Part shown: piece after piece, positions 42,444 to 52,498 of the stretch
How positions within the stretch are numbered: position 1 is the first letter of the stretch
Layout: each line of letters begins with the position of its first letter
From: an uncultured Pseudomonadota bacterium
GTDB lineage: Bacteria; Myxococcota_A; UBA9160; PR03
Length of the DNA stretch: 64,000 nucleotides
Assembly: GCA_900696485.1 (NCBI GenBank)
Contig: CAADGG010000005.1
Location: 1 to 64,000, forward strand
Direction: 5' to 3'
The notes under the pieces: generated by a model
The model's database searches: none
Told to the model about the DNA's origin: nothing
Seen by the model: only the letters and a program-made list of their open reading frames with translations
Translations under genes and position numbers: made by a program

Positions 42444-43739
42444 TCAATCGTCCGTCGCGCCGCGGCGCGCGCTCGGTTCGATCGCGAGCAGCGCGGCCCG
42501 CAGCCGCCGGCGCTCGTCCGGCCGCAGTCCCGCATCGAGCGGCGCCCAGTCCGCGGCGTCGAGCGTGGTCGCATCGAGCGGCGCGACGCGCGCCGCCGCC
42601 GCCACGATGCGCGCGCCGAGACGCACCAGTTCGGGCCGGATCTGCCCGCCAAGATCGAGCGCCGGACGCGCGGCTGCGTCCGGCGCCTCGACCGCGTCGG
42701 CCTGCGCGCGCTTGCTGAGTTCGATCTGCAGCGCGAACAACGCGGCCACCGCTGCCGGCTCGAGCCCGGCGCGTTGCGCTTCCTGGCGCGCCGCATCGAG
42801 CACCGCGACTTCGCGCGCTGCATCTTCGATGGTGACGCCGTGCGCGCGCTTCCAGGCCGCCACGGCCGGCATGTAGGCGAGCCGGCGCGCCAGCAGGTCG
42901 AGCAGGTGGTCCGTTCCGGTCCGCGGCGCCGAGCCGCCGAGCCAGCGCACACGCAGTTCGTCGATCTCGTCCTCGTGAGACGCGAGCCACGCATCGAGCT
43001 GCGGACCCAGCTCGGCCGCGCGCGCCGGCGCGAGCCACAGCACCTTGCGATCGGTCTTCGCTTCGCACGCGAACGGCGTCTCCGTCGGGAGGTCGAGGTG
43101 CGGCCGCTCGAACGAATCCGTCACGATCGCGTCGGCCCGGCGTCGCGTCAGCGCGCGCCCGAGCGCGCGGTTGTCGTCGAGCGCGAGGATCTCGGCGCCG
43201 GCGAAGCGCGCTCGGGCAAATCGTTCGAGCACGCCGCCGTGATTCACCGCGACGCGCGCGGGCGCCGGATCTCCCACCACGCAGGGCCCGCCCACGGCCG
43301 TGGTGCGCGTCATCCAGCCACTCACCGCGCGTTCCGGCCGCCACGTGACGCCGCTGGCCACGACGTCGAACTCGTCGGCCGCGACCCGTGCTGCGAGTTC
43401 CGGCCAGCGGAACGGTACCCACTCGATGCCGAGGGCGAGATCGCGCGCGATGCGCGCGGCCAGCTCGACATCGAAGCCGCGAACCGGCGCGAGTGCGTGG
43501 GAATCGAGGTCGGCGAGGATCGAGAACGGCGGATAGTCACCGCTGGTGCCGACGCGCAGGATGGCCGCGCGCGGCGCATCCGGACCCGGCGCCGACGACG
43601 CGTCGGGCGCGTGCCCGTCCCGCTCCCGGAAGCCACCGGCCGAACACGACAGCGCCAGCGCGAGCGCGGCGAGGCCGACGGTGGCGCGAGCGCGCCGGCG
43701 TCCGCGCGCGGCGGTCTCCCGGCTTCGCGGCGCCGTCAC
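42444..43739 (-). CDS. Periplasmic PheC-AroQ fusion: cyclohexadienyl dehydratase plus chorismate mutase
   Basis: A 431-residue exported protein with two enzyme domains. After a lipoprotein-like signal ([16 protein letters not shown]) residues ~45-270 match cyclohexadienyl dehydratase PheC of the solute-binding-protein fold: [40 protein letters not shown] and [11 protein letters not shown]. Residues ~285-420 are an AroQ-gamma chorismate mutase: [53 protein letters not shown]. Together they would convert chorismate to phenylpyruvate or arogenate to phenylalanine outside the cytoplasm. The GTG start at 43739 overlaps the preceding lipoprotein stop by 4 bp. The individual domains are known; the dual role and localisation are inference. 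Confidence 0.87.
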   Translation of the reverse strand: MTAPRSRETAARGRRRARATVGLAALALALSCSAGGFRERDGHAPDASSAPGPDAPRAAILRVGTSGDYPPFSILADLDSHALAPVRGFDVELAARIARDLALGIEWVPFRWPELAARVAADEFDVVASGVTWRPERAVSGWMTRTTAVGGPCVVGDPAPARVAVNHGGVLERFARARFAGAEILALDDNRALGRALTRRRADAIVTDSFERPHLDLPTETPFACEAKTDRKVLWLAPARAAELGPQLDAWLASHEDEIDELRVRWLGGSAPRTGTDHLLDLLARRLAYMPAVAAWKRAHGVTIEDAAREVAVLDAARQEAQRAGLEPAAVAALFALQIELSKRAQADAVEAPDAAARPALDLGGQIRPELVRLGARIVAAAARVAPLDATTLDAADWAPLDAGLRPDERRRLRAALLAIEPSARRGATDD

Positions 43740-44125
43740 TCCGGCCCCCCGCCGTAGCGATGCGAGCGGCGCTGGTAGCCGTCGGCATAGCCGGCCCGAA
43801 ACTCCCGGCCGCTGCTCCGGTGATAGGGCGTCGCGTGCCGGGTGTGATCGGGACTCGCCCCGGCCTCGCGGTCGCGCCACCCGTCCGTGTATCCCGCCGC
43901 GTACGCGCGCTCCGCCAGCGAGACTTCGGCCGGCGCCGGCAACGACGCCGGCGTGCGCGGATCAACCGGTGCGCGGGACGGGCGTGTCGTCGCGCCGCCG
44001 GCACAGCCCGCCAACCACAGCGCGGCCAGCGCCGCGAGGACGAGCCCGCGGGATCGGACCCCGCGCGGCCGCGGCGCCCCGAGCCCGCGGAGCCGCGAAG
44101 AACCGGACGAGAACGGACGACTCAT
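43736..44125 (-). CDS. Small lipoprotein with tandem YxxGYxDG motifs
   Basis: A 129-residue protein with a clear lipobox ([14 protein letters not shown]) after a basic N terminus. The mature part has two related motifs, [14 protein letters not shown] and [12 protein letters not shown], separated by a His-rich linker. Function unknown. It is translationally coupled to the PheC-AroQ gene (GTGA overlap) and is divergent from the ABC1 kinase. Confidence 0.75.
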   Translation of the reverse strand: MSRPFSSGSSRLRGLGAPRPRGVRSRGLVLAALAALWLAGCAGGATTRPSRAPVDPRTPASLPAPAEVSLAERAYAAGYTDGWRDREAGASPDHTRHATPYHRSSGREFRAGYADGYQRRSHRYGGGPE

Positions 44126-44207
44126 GACATCCCCCTGGCAGCACGATGGCCGCCGGAGCGTATCGCGAACGGCGCCGGAGCGGCCCATCCAGTAGTGTCC
44201 GCGAGCG

Positions 44208-45608
44208 ATGCCCGCCCAACCGAGATCGAGCGCCGGCCGCCGGGCGGGGGGACGGCATGCGCTGCACGTCGCGATCCGGCTCACGCAGCTCGCGCAGGCC
44301 AGCGTGTTCGCATCCGGCGTGCTGCTGCGCGAGGCGTGGCGCCTGCGACACGCTCGGCGCGAAGGGAGACAACGCGCCTTCGGCCGCGCGCTCGTCGCGC
44401 TCGGCGAACGGCTCGGCGCCACCTTCATCAAGGTCGGCCAGATCGCCTCGACGCGTGGGGACCTGCTGCCGGCGCCGCTCGTCGAAGAGCTGGCGCGCCT
44501 GCGCGACCAGGTCCCGCCGTTTCCGTTCGCCCAGGTCCGCGAGACGATCGAGCGCAGCCTCGGCCAGCCGCTCGAGGCGCTGTTCTCACGCTTCGCCGAA
44601 GCACCGGTGGCGGCCGCCTCGGTCGCCCAGGTTCACGAGGCCGTGTTGCGCGAAAGCGGGACCCGGGTGGCCGTGAAGGTGCGCCGCCCGGACATCCTCG
44701 AGAAGGTCCGGCTCGACCGCGCCATCCTGCTGGTGGCCGCCCGCGGCGCGGAGCGCGTCGTGCCGTCGCTGCGCCTGGTCTCGCTGGCCGGAGCCGTGCA
44801 GAACTTCTGCGATGCCGTCGAACAGCAGATCCACCTGCGCGAAGAAGCCGACCACAACCTCCGCTTCCAGACCTTTTTCGCCGGGGATCCGGACGTCCAC
44901 TTCCCGACGTTGCACCCGGCCGCCTGTTCCGACGAGGTGCTGACGATGGAGTTCATCGATGGCCTGCGCGAGGACGAGCTGGCCGCCACGAAGGCGGATC
45001 TGCGGCGCATCGCCCGCCATGGAATGCGCTGTGTGTGCCAGATGATCTTCCTGCACGGCTTCGTCCACGCCGATCTGCACCCCGGCAACCTGCGCTTCGA
45101 CGAAAGCGGCCGCATCACACTGCTGGACCTCGGCCTCATCGGACGGCTCACGGACCTCGAACGCCGCACCCATGCGCAGCTCCTCTATGCCTTCGCCACC
45201 GGCGACGGCGTCACCGTCGCGAGGCTGTTCTTCGACAACGCGCCGCACACGGCAACGCCGGATTACGCCACCTTCGAGCGCGAGGTCTCGCAATTCGTCG
45301 AAAAGGTGCGCACGCGCGAGCTCGCGGACATCGAGCTGACCGTCGAGATCGGACGGCTCTTCGACATCCTGCGCCGCCATCGCATCCAGGCGCGCAGCCA
45401 CATGACGATGGTGAACCTGGCGCTCGCCACCGCCGAGGGCCTGGGCAAGCGCCTGGCGCCGGAGCTGGACCTCGCGAACGAGGCGTTGCCGTATCTGGCC
45501 GAAGCGCTCGGGATCGCGCCGAAGACGGAGTCCGCCGCTCCGGAATCGGCCGACGCAGCATGCCCCGCGCCTGGCCTCGCGCACGGCGAGGCTACCCTGC
45601 GTGCATGA
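44208..45608 (+). CDS. ABC1/UbiB family kinase-like protein
   Basis: A 466-residue atypical kinase. Signature segments: the KxGQ motif in [16 protein letters not shown], the A-rich loop ASVAQVHEA, the VAVKVRRPD lysine, the catalytic loop HADLHPGNL and the metal site LLDLGLIG. UbiB/COQ8 members support ubiquinone or other isoprenoid lipid synthesis. The tail after residue 450 is loose and low-complexity. The stop overlaps the next ATG (ATGA), so it is co-translated with the thioredoxin-domain protein. Confidence 0.92.
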   Translation: MPAQPRSSAGRRAGGRHALHVAIRLTQLAQASVFASGVLLREAWRLRHARREGRQRAFGRALVALGERLGATFIKVGQIASTRGDLLPAPLVEELARLRDQVPPFPFAQVRETIERSLGQPLEALFSRFAEAPVAAASVAQVHEAVLRESGTRVAVKVRRPDILEKVRLDRAILLVAARGAERVVPSLRLVSLAGAVQNFCDAVEQQIHLREEADHNLRFQTFFAGDPDVHFPTLHPAACSDEVLTMEFIDGLREDELAATKADLRRIARHGMRCVCQMIFLHGFVHADLHPGNLRFDESGRITLLDLGLIGRLTDLERRTHAQLLYAFATGDGVTVARLFFDNAPHTATPDYATFEREVSQFVEKVRTRELADIELTVEIGRLFDILRRHRIQARSHMTMVNLALATAEGLGKRLAPELDLANEALPYLAEALGIAPKTESAAPESADAACPAPGLAHGEATLRA

Positions 45609-47647
45609 ATCGACTCGCCGACGAAGTCTCCGCCTATTTGCGCCAGCACCGGCACAATCCGGTCGACTGGTGTCCGTGGGGTGACGCCGCGCAGGCGCGC
45701 GCGACCGAAGCGGATCGCCCGCTGCTGGTGTCGATCGGCTACAGCGCCTGCCACTGGTGTCACGTGATGGAGCGGGAGTCGTTCGAAGACACCGCGACGG
45801 CGGACCTCATGAACCGGCTCTTCGTCAACGTGAAGGTGGATCGCGAGGAGCGGCCGGACGTCGATCGGATCTACATGGACTTCCTGATCCGCACGGCGGG
45901 CCACGGCGGTTGGCCGCTGACGGCCTTCTGTACGCCGGACGGAAGGCCGTTCTACGCCGGCACCTACTTCCCGCCGGAGCGGCGCCACGGGCTGCCGGCG
46001 TTCCGCGAGCTGCTGGAGGCGATCGCCGACGCCTGGCGGACACGACGCGAGGAACTCGAGCAGAACGCGACGCAGGCCGTCGCCGTCCTGGCGCAGCGCC
46101 CACACGGACTCGCGAGCGAGCCGCCGGGCGCCGCGAGCCTGCGCCGCGCGGCGATCCGCCTGTTGGAGAGGGCGGATCGCGAACACGGCGGCTTCGGACA
46201 GGCCCCGAAGTTTCCGACGCCGTCGTCACTCGAAGCGCTGCTCGCAGCCGTCGACGTGGCGCCCGCCGAGGAAGCCCGGGAGGCGCTCGCCCACGTCGTC
46301 CGGAGTTGCCGCGAGATGGCGCGGCGCGGTCTCTTCGACCACGTGGGCGGCGGCTTCCACCGCTACTGCGTCGACGCCGACTGGACCATCCCGCATTTCG
46401 AGAAGATGCTGTACGACCAGGGTCAGCTACTTCGGGTCTACGCGGAGGCGTGTCGACGCAGCGGGGGCCCGACGGCCCCGGCGAGCGGCGATCTGGTGTG
46501 GCCGATCTACGAGACGGTCGCGTGGCTGCGTCGCGAGATGGCCGCCCCGGACGGCGGCTGGTTCGCCTCCCAGGATGCCGACAGCGAGGGAGAGGAAGGA
46601 CGTTTCTACGTGTGGACCCCGGCGCAGCTCGCGGAGGGGCTCGGCGCCGAACGGGCCGATGCCTTCGCCGCCGCGTACGGAGTGACCCCGTCCGGCAACT
46701 TCGAGCACGGCACCACGCAACTCGTCGACATCGCCCGGGAGCCACGGGAGCGGTTTGCAGCCGAACGTGCCGCATTGCTCGTCGCGCGCGCACGGCGCGT
46801 CCCCCCGGCGACCGACCGCAAGCGCGTCGCCGCCTGGAACGCGTGGATGATCTCCGGCCTCGCGCGCGCCGGCAGCGTGCTCGGCGACGCCGGGCTCCTG
46901 CGCGACGCCGCGGCCACCGCCGAGTTCGTGCTGACCCGCATGCGGGACGAGCGCGGCCGCCTGCTGCGCGTCTACGACGAGGGCCGCGCGCGGGTGCTCG
47001 GCTTTCTCGAGGACGTGGCCGGGATGCTCGAGGCAACCCTCGATCTCCATCGCGCCACGTCGGAGCCGCGCTGGCTCGCCGAGGCGCTGTCGCTGGCCGA
47101 CGACCTCGTCGGGCGCTTCTGGGACGAGGAGCAGGCGGAGCTGTTCCTGACGGCGGCCGATGGCGAACGCCTGGTCCATCGTCCCCGCGCCGATCCGGAC
47201 GGGGCGACGCCTCACGCGGCCGGCAGTGCCGTGCTCGGGCTGCTGCGCGCCGCCACGCTGGCGGGCCGTCCGGACTGGGCAGGCATCGCACGGGAGGCTC
47301 TCCGGGCGCACGCCCCCCCGCTCGAGGGCGCACCCGAAGCATTCCCGACGCTGGCGCGTGCGGCGGCGCTGGCCGAACGTGGCGGGAGCGTCGCGGTGAT
47401 CGTCGGACGCCGTGAAGACCCCGCCACCGAAACGCTGGCGAACCGTGCGCGCCGGCTGCTCGCGCCCGAAGACGCGGTCGTCGTCAGCGCGCCGGGCGCC
47501 CCTCCGCCGCCCGGCCTCGACTCCACCTGGCTGCGCGGCCGCGCGCCCGCGGCCGGCCGCGCAACGGCCTGGATGTGCCGAGGCACCCATTGCTCGCTAC
47601 CCGTCACCGATCCCGAAGCCTTGTTGCCGCTCCTTTCCGCGGCCTGA
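45605..47647 (+). CDS. Thioredoxin-domain, six-hairpin (YyaL/SPATA20-type) protein
   Basis: A 680-residue protein. The N-terminal thioredoxin-like domain carries an HWC motif ([15 protein letters not shown]49 and C52), then [16 protein letters not shown] long (alpha/alpha)6 barrel-like region follows ([52 protein letters not shown]). Homologues are widespread and uncharacterised; a carbohydrate-epimerase fold is suggested by structure of relatives. It overlaps the ABC1 gene by 4 bp. Confidence 0.9.
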   Translation: MNRLADEVSAYLRQHRHNPVDWCPWGDAAQARATEADRPLLVSIGYSACHWCHVMERESFEDTATADLMNRLFVNVKVDREERPDVDRIYMDFLIRTAGHGGWPLTAFCTPDGRPFYAGTYFPPERRHGLPAFRELLEAIADAWRTRREELEQNATQAVAVLAQRPHGLASEPPGAASLRRAAIRLLERADREHGGFGQAPKFPTPSSLEALLAAVDVAPAEEAREALAHVVRSCREMARRGLFDHVGGGFHRYCVDADWTIPHFEKMLYDQGQLLRVYAEACRRSGGPTAPASGDLVWPIYETVAWLRREMAAPDGGWFASQDADSEGEEGRFYVWTPAQLAEGLGAERADAFAAAYGVTPSGNFEHGTTQLVDIAREPRERFAAERAALLVARARRVPPATDRKRVAAWNAWMISGLARAGSVLGDAGLLRDAAATAEFVLTRMRDERGRLLRVYDEGRARVLGFLEDVAGMLEATLDLHRATSEPRWLAEALSLADDLVGRFWDEEQAELFLTAADGERLVHRPRADPDGATPHAAGSAVLGLLRAATLAGRPDWAGIAREALRAHAPPLEGAPEAFPTLARAAALAERGGSVAVIVGRREDPATETLANRARRLLAPEDAVVVSAPGAPPPPGLDSTWLRGRAPAAGRATAWMCRGTHCSLPVTDPEALLPLLSAA

Positions 47648-47715
47648 AGACGGCTTTTTTCCGCGACCGAGGGCCGTTTGCTCCGGCGGCCCGAAGAGGA
47701 GGAGGCAACCTCGCC

Positions 47716-48780
47716 ATGACGGATCCGCCCCGTTCCACGAAGACGCGCGGCCTGAGCAGCGGGCACGACGACGGACTCGAGCCGCTGCGGCCGCTCGACG
47801 TCGGCGCCGCCGATTCGGTCGACGCGCTGGTACGCGGCATGGCCGCGACGGCCTTCGGCGGCCGCCGCCTCGGCGAAGCCGCCGACGTGCTCGAGGCGAT
47901 GGCGCGTGATCGTGAGTGCTTCAACGTGCTGACGCTCTCCGGTGCGATGACGATCGCCAAGCAGGGCCTCGTGATCTGCGAGATGGTCGAGCGCGGCTGG
48001 ATCCAGGCGATCATCGCGACGGGCGCGCTGGTGACGCACGGCTTCGTCGAAGGCGCCGGCATGCTGCACTTCAAGCACCGCGATTCGATGCAGGACGAGG
48101 AGCTCTTCGCGAAGGGTTACAATCGCGTGTACGACACGCTCGAACTCGAGCAGAACCTCGACGAGACCGAGAAGATCGTGAACCAGGTTCTCGACGCAAT
48201 GCCCGAGGGAGTGACCCTTTCGAGCGCCATGATCACGGATGCGCTCGGCCGCTATCTGGAGGCGCACAGCGACGGCCGTGCGGTGCTGAAGAGTACGGTC
48301 CGGCACCGCGTGCCGGTGTTCATCCCGGCCTTCACCGACTCGGAGCTCGGCCTCGACGTCGCGGTGTACAACCGGCGCCGGGAACGGGCGGGCCGGCCGC
48401 GCCGACCCTTCGACCCGTTCCTCGATCTCGAGGCCTACACGGATGCCATCCGGAGCGCCGAGAAGGTCGGGATCTTCACGATCGGCGGTGGCGTGCCACG
48501 CAACTGGGCGCAGCAGGTCGGCCCGTATCTCGAGATCTCCGAGAAACGACTCGGCATCCCGGAGCCGATGCGGCGCTTCCAGTACGGCGTGCGGATCTGT
48601 CCCGAGCCGGTGCACTGGGGAGGGCTGTCGGGCTGCACGTACTCCGAGGGCGTCTCCTGGGGCAAGTTCGCCTCGCCGGCCGAGGGAGGGCGCTTTGCCG
48701 AAGTGCTCGCCGACGCGACGATCGCCTGGCCCCTCGTCGTCCGCGCCGTGATCGAACGCCTCGAGCGCGACCCGGCTTAG
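47716..48780 (+). CDS. Deoxyhypusine synthase-family protein
   Basis: A 354-residue protein related to deoxyhypusine synthase. Visible motifs: MTLSGAMT-like segment NVLTLSGAMTIAKQG, IIATGALVTHGFVEG, GGGVPRNWAQQ for NAD binding, and the catalytic lysine K317 in EGVSWGKFAS. The eukaryotic and archaeal enzymes modify eIF5A with spermidine, whereas bacterial members often make homospermidine or have unknown roles, because bacteria normally lack eIF5A. No eIF5A-like gene is in the window. GAGGAGGAGG precedes the ATG. The stop TAG forms the last three bases of the outer arm of the palindrome at 48778-48868. Confidence 0.9.
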   Translation: MTDPPRSTKTRGLSSGHDDGLEPLRPLDVGAADSVDALVRGMAATAFGGRRLGEAADVLEAMARDRECFNVLTLSGAMTIAKQGLVICEMVERGWIQAIIATGALVTHGFVEGAGMLHFKHRDSMQDEELFAKGYNRVYDTLELEQNLDETEKIVNQVLDAMPEGVTLSSAMITDALGRYLEAHSDGRAVLKSTVRHRVPVFIPAFTDSELGLDVAVYNRRRERAGRPRRPFDPFLDLEAYTDAIRSAEKVGIFTIGGGVPRNWAQQVGPYLEISEKRLGIPEPMRRFQYGVRICPEPVHWGGLSGCTYSEGVSWGKFASPAEGGRFAEVLADATIAWPLVVRAVIERLERDPA

Positions 48781-48868
48781 CCGTCAAGAAAGGGGTCGGG
48801 TTCGTTTCGTCAACTTTTCCCTTCGGGAAAAGTTGACGAAACGAACCCGACCCCTTTCTTGACGGCTA
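48778..48868. repeat. Long perfect palindrome (44-bp stem, 3-nt loop), copy C
   Basis: Arms 48778-48821 and 48825-48868 are exact reverse complements around ttc. The outermost three bases on each side are the TAG stop codons of the two convergent genes (48778-48780 plus, 48868-48866 minus). The core matches copies B and D. Confidence 0.96.
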
Positions 48869-49438
48869 CTCGTCGATCGCGAACGGGCCTTCGTAGCGGG
48901 ACTGCCGGCGCAGCAGCACGTAGCCAGCCGCATTGGCGCGGATCACCGGCTCGTCCGAGAATCCCCCTCGGCTCCAGGCTTCGAGCGCCGCCATGACACC
49001 GCCGTGGCTCACGACGACCACCTCCGCGCCGAGATGCCGTGCCGCGATCTCGTCGAGGGCGGGTCCGGCGCGACGGAACACGTCCTCGAGCGATTCCCCC
49101 TGCGGCGGGCAGTAGCGCCAGCGACCCTGGACCTGGATGTCGCTGCCGACCGCGTCATACGGCTGCCCGCGCAGCGCCCCGAAGTCCTGCTCGGCGAGCG
49201 CGTCGACGACGATCGGCTCGAGCGCGAGCACCTCCCCGATCAGCCGCGCCGTCTCGAGCGCGCGGACGAACGGGCTGGCGTAGAGAGCGACCGGATCCGC
49301 CCGGGCTTGCAGCTGACGCGCACGCGCCAGCGCCTCGTCGCGGCCTCGTGCCGAGAGCGGCTCGTGCGGCCCGCGGGTAAAGCGCCGCTCCGCATTGGCA
49401 ACGCTCTCGCCATGTCGGATCAGGATCAGCCGTGCCAT
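48866..49438 (-). CDS. Histidine phosphatase (phosphoglycerate mutase-like) superfamily
   Basis: A 190-residue phosphatase-fold protein. The phosphohistidine motif is LIRHGESVANAE, with SPFVRALETARLIGE, LAEQDFGALRGQPYD, and the second histidine in VVSHGGVMAALE. The ATG at 49438 begins MARLILIRHGES; a TTG nine bases earlier is less likely. The enzyme removes phosphate from a small molecule or sugar phosphate; the substrate is unknown. It is monocistronic, with hairpin copies on both sides. Confidence 0.88.
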   Translation of the reverse strand: MARLILIRHGESVANAERRFTRGPHEPLSARGRDEALARARQLQARADPVALYASPFVRALETARLIGEVLALEPIVVDALAEQDFGALRGQPYDAVGSDIQVQGRWRYCPPQGESLEDVFRRAGPALDEIAARHLGAEVVVVSHGGVMAALEAWSRGGFSDEPVIRANAAGYVLLRRQSRYEGPFAIDE

Positions 49439-49535
49439 GGCTGGCAACGTAGCGCCTACCGGCCGGCGATCCCGCCGCGCCCCGCAACGGGCTCACAGGG
49501 TTGTTGCCAGGGCTCGCGGACGGCGGAGGCAGCCG

Positions 49536-49620
49536 CCGTCAAGAAAGGGGCCGGGTTCGTTTCGTCAACTTTTCCCTTCGGGAAAAGTTGACGAAACGAA
49601 CCCGGCCCCTTTCTTGACGG
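49536..49620. repeat. Long perfect palindrome (41-bp stem, 3-nt loop), copy D
   Basis: Arms 49536-49576 and 49580-49620 are exact reverse complements around ttc. It lies 9 bp downstream of the histidine kinase stop codon (49630, minus strand). It shares the core of copies B and C, with a single-base change (ggccggg versus ggtcggg). Confidence 0.96.
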
Positions 49621-49629
49621 TCCGCGCAC

Positions 49630-51330
49630 TCAGGCGGCGTCGGCGAGTTCCGCGGCCGCCGGGAGCCAGAGCGTCAGCTCGGCTCCGCCGCCCGGCCGGT
49701 TCGCGGCATCGAGCCGTCCGCCGTTGCGACGCGCGAGGTCATAGCTCAGGGAGAGACCGAGCCCGCTCCCGACCCCCTGCGGCTTGGTCGTGAAGAACGG
49801 GTCGAAGATCCGCGGAAGGACGTCGTCGGGGATGCCGCAGCCGCGATCGCGGACGGACAGCGCGACTCCGCCCTCGAGCGGGGCGACTTCGACCTCCACC
49901 TGCGGCAGGCCCTCGCTCGCCTGGACGGCATTGACCAGCAGGTTGAGCGCGATCTGCACCAGTTCGCCTTCCACCGCTCGGACCGGCGGCACGACGGCGA
50001 GGCAGCAGCGGATCGCCTGGGCCGGGAGCCCGATGCCCGCCATCGCCACCGCGGCGTCGGCGACCTGCGCGAGGTCGACACCGGTCGGCTTCACCTCCCC
50101 GACCGGTTCGCTGCGAGCGAAACTCCGCAGTCGCGTGACCAGCTGCGCAATCCGCTCGACTCCCTCCTGTGTGTCGGAGACCAACTCGGCCGATTCCGCC
50201 ACCAACGCCTGCGCCGGCTCCGGCAGGCGCCGGGCGATGTCCGGCGTGCCGAGCTCGTGAGCCAGCTTCTCGAGCTGGCCGAGATTGGCGCGGATGAAGG
50301 CAAGTGGGTTGTTGACCTCGTGTGCGATGCCGGCGGTCAGGAACCCCAGCGCTTCGAGCCGAGCGGCCAGCGCCAGCCGCCGCTCCGCGTGCTGGGCATC
50401 GCGCCGATCGGCGAGCAGGACCGCCGTGCCGACGATCGCGACGGCGCTGCGCAACGGGAAGCGCCGCACCTCCACCGCGGCGTCCTTCCGGCGACACACG
50501 TCCTCGATCAGATCGTCGATCCGGCAGCCGAGGATCTCGCTGACGCCGGTGATGCGCCGCGCCGCCCAGTTGGCGTCGACGACGTGTCCCTCGAGATCGG
50601 CGACCAGGATGCCGACCTCGACCTGGTCGATCAGCTCCGCGCGCGCGAACGGAAGATACAGCGCAAGGCCCGAGTCCACGACCGTGATCCGGATCATCAA
50701 CGCGCCGAAACCGAGCAGCACCGGCGTCGGATCTGAAATCGAGATGTCGAACAGACCGGCTGCGAGGTAGCAGGCGTTGCCGAGCAGCGGCGCGATCGCC
50801 CCGGCCGCCAGCATCGCCATCCGGCTGCGGCTGGCGAGTCGCAGCCGCATCGCCGCCCGGGCGAAGTACCACAAACCCAGGCTGACGAGGATCCAGCTGT
50901 AGAGCGTATGCACCCAGAACAGCGGGCCGCGCCGCGGCGGCGAGAAGTGGGGGTCGACGAAGAGCGCCGGATCGCCCCAGAAGAGGTACGAGTAGAAGAA
51001 CGCCATCGGGACCATGGCCGCGACCATCCGCAACGGCATGCGCCGCCACCAGGCCGGCCGCGCTGCGCTCGCGGCGGCCGCCAGCCAGGCGACGGGCAGC
51101 GCCACGATGCCGAGATAGCTGATGCGGAATCCGAACTCGACCTCGCGGGGCGTCGAAGCGCGGCCCAGCAGCAGGCCCCCCGCCGCCCACAAGCCGCAGG
51201 CCGCAGCGAGGAGCGCCACGGACAGCACCCGCCGGCGCCAACCGGTGGATGTCAACAGGTCCAGCGCGAGCCAGCCGCAGATCGCGACGGTGACGATGAG
51301 ACCGAGGTCGTACAGCATCGCCGATTGCAT
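49630..51330 (-). CDS. Membrane histidine kinase (7TM N-terminal sensor, PAS-like, HATPase)
   Basis: A 566-residue kinase. Seven hydrophobic segments fill residues 1-230 (first YDLGLIVTVAICGWLALDLL), in the manner of HisKA_7TM sensors. A PAS-like region follows (ILVADLEGHVVDANWAA). The phosphoacceptor H337 lies in GIAHEVNNPLAF. The ATPase has the N box LNLLVNAVQA, G1 DRGCGIPDD and G2 GVGSGLGLSLSY. The start at 51330 (MQSAMLYDL) is preferred over the longer frame to 51384. No response regulator is adjacent, so its partner is encoded elsewhere. Confidence 0.92.
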   Translation of the reverse strand: MQSAMLYDLGLIVTVAICGWLALDLLTSTGWRRRVLSVALLAAACGLWAAGGLLLGRASTPREVEFGFRISYLGIVALPVAWLAAAASAARPAWWRRMPLRMVAAMVPMAFFYSYLFWGDPALFVDPHFSPPRRGPLFWVHTLYSWILVSLGLWYFARAAMRLRLASRSRMAMLAAGAIAPLLGNACYLAAGLFDISISDPTPVLLGFGALMIRITVVDSGLALYLPFARAELIDQVEVGILVADLEGHVVDANWAARRITGVSEILGCRIDDLIEDVCRRKDAAVEVRRFPLRSAVAIVGTAVLLADRRDAQHAERRLALAARLEALGFLTAGIAHEVNNPLAFIRANLGQLEKLAHELGTPDIARRLPEPAQALVAESAELVSDTQEGVERIAQLVTRLRSFARSEPVGEVKPTGVDLAQVADAAVAMAGIGLPAQAIRCCLAVVPPVRAVEGELVQIALNLLVNAVQASEGLPQVEVEVAPLEGGVALSVRDRGCGIPDDVLPRIFDPFFTTKPQGVGSGLGLSLSYDLARRNGGRLDAANRPGGGAELTLWLPAAAELADAA

Positions 51331-51438
51331 CGGCCGGCGGACCGCCGCCGTTGAGCGGTGGCTCGCGGCCCGGACGGGATCCAACAGGGCGCGGTCGCGA
51401 GCACCGCCGGGCGACTCCGGGCTGCTAACGTCCTCTCG

Positions 51439-52482
51439 ATGCCTTCCCCCTCCATGCGTGCTGCGACGATTCCCGGCCGGAACCAGATCGAGATCTCGCG
51501 CCGGACGATCCCCGAACCGGGCCGCGGCGAGGTTCGCATCCGGGTCGAAGCGTGCGGGATCTGCGGCAGCGATCTACACCTGCTCGGGGCGGGGTTCTTC
51601 CCGCCCAACCAGGTGCCGGGCCACGAACCGGCCGGTGTCATCGACGCGCTCGGTCCCGGTGCGGCCAGTCCCGCCGTCGGCACGCGCGTCGCGATCGAGC
51701 CGATCCGGGGCTGCGGCGGGTGCGCCACCTGCCTCTCCGGGCGCTACGCGATCTGCCGCGACTCGAAGCTCGCCGGCGTGCACCTGCCGGGCGGCCTCGC
51801 CGAGTTCCTCGTGGTGCCGGCGCAGAACGTCTATCCAGTCCCGCCGGACCTCGACCCGCGCGTCGCGGCGTTGGCCGAGCCGATGGCGGTGGTGGTGCAC
51901 GCGTTGCATCGGGTGCACTTCCAACCGGGCCAGCGCGTGCTGGTGCTCGGCGCTGGCTCCGTCGGACTGCTGGCCGTCGCGGCGGCGCGCCGGCTCGGCG
52001 CCAGCGACGTGTGGGTGACGGCGCGCCATCCGCACCAACGCGAGCGTGCGTTGGCGCTCGGCGCGACGCGCGTGCTCGGCGACGAGGACGCAACGCCGGC
52101 CGCGCTCGATGGCCTCGGCCGCGAGATGCCGATCGACGTCGTCGTCGAAACGGTCGGCGGCACGGCCGATACGCTGCGCGCCGCCGCGGCCGCCGCGCGC
52201 CCGGGCGGCGCCGTCTCCGTCGTCGGCATGTTCCTCGGCACGCTCGCGCTCGACCCGCTGCCGCTGCTGCTGAAGGAGCTCACGCTCGCGTGGTCGTACT
52301 GCTACGGTGAAGATCCCGCCCACGGCGCGGACTTCGCGGAAGCCGTGGACATCCTCGCGGCGGCGCGCACAGCGCTCGCGCCGCTCATCACGCACACCGT
52401 GCCGCTCGACGACGTCGCGCGCGGCTTCGCGCTCGCGGCCGACCGCCGCGCCGGCGCGATCAAGGTCAGCATCGTTCCGTAA
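51439..52482 (+). CDS. Zinc-dependent alcohol dehydrogenase family protein (MDR)
   Basis: A 347-residue medium-chain dehydrogenase. Catalytic zinc residues are in CGICGSDLHLL and PGHEPAG, and structural zinc is held by the CGGCATCLSGRYAIC lobe. The NAD(P) fold is VLVLGAGSVGLLAVAAA. The ATG at 51439 was chosen; another ATG lies 15 bp later. It is followed 16 bp downstream by an acyl-CoA dehydrogenase in the same direction. Likely role: oxidation or reduction of an alcohol or polyol; substrate unknown. Confidence 0.92.
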   Translation: MPSPSMRAATIPGRNQIEISRRTIPEPGRGEVRIRVEACGICGSDLHLLGAGFFPPNQVPGHEPAGVIDALGPGAASPAVGTRVAIEPIRGCGGCATCLSGRYAICRDSKLAGVHLPGGLAEFLVVPAQNVYPVPPDLDPRVAALAEPMAVVVHALHRVHFQPGQRVLVLGAGSVGLLAVAAARRLGASDVWVTARHPHQRERALALGATRVLGDEDATPAALDGLGREMPIDVVVETVGGTADTLRAAAAAARPGGAVSVVGMFLGTLALDPLPLLLKELTLAWSYCYGEDPAHGADFAEAVDILAAARTALAPLITHTVPLDDVARGFALAADRRAGAIKVSIVP

Positions 52483-52498
52483 CCCCTCAGGAGACCCG

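Noticed and set aside
43388-47647. Long frame extension upstream of the thioredoxin-domain gene
   Set aside because: The coding character begins only at the ATG at 45605; the upstream part is antisense or out of frame to PheC-AroQ, the lipoprotein and ABC1 genes.
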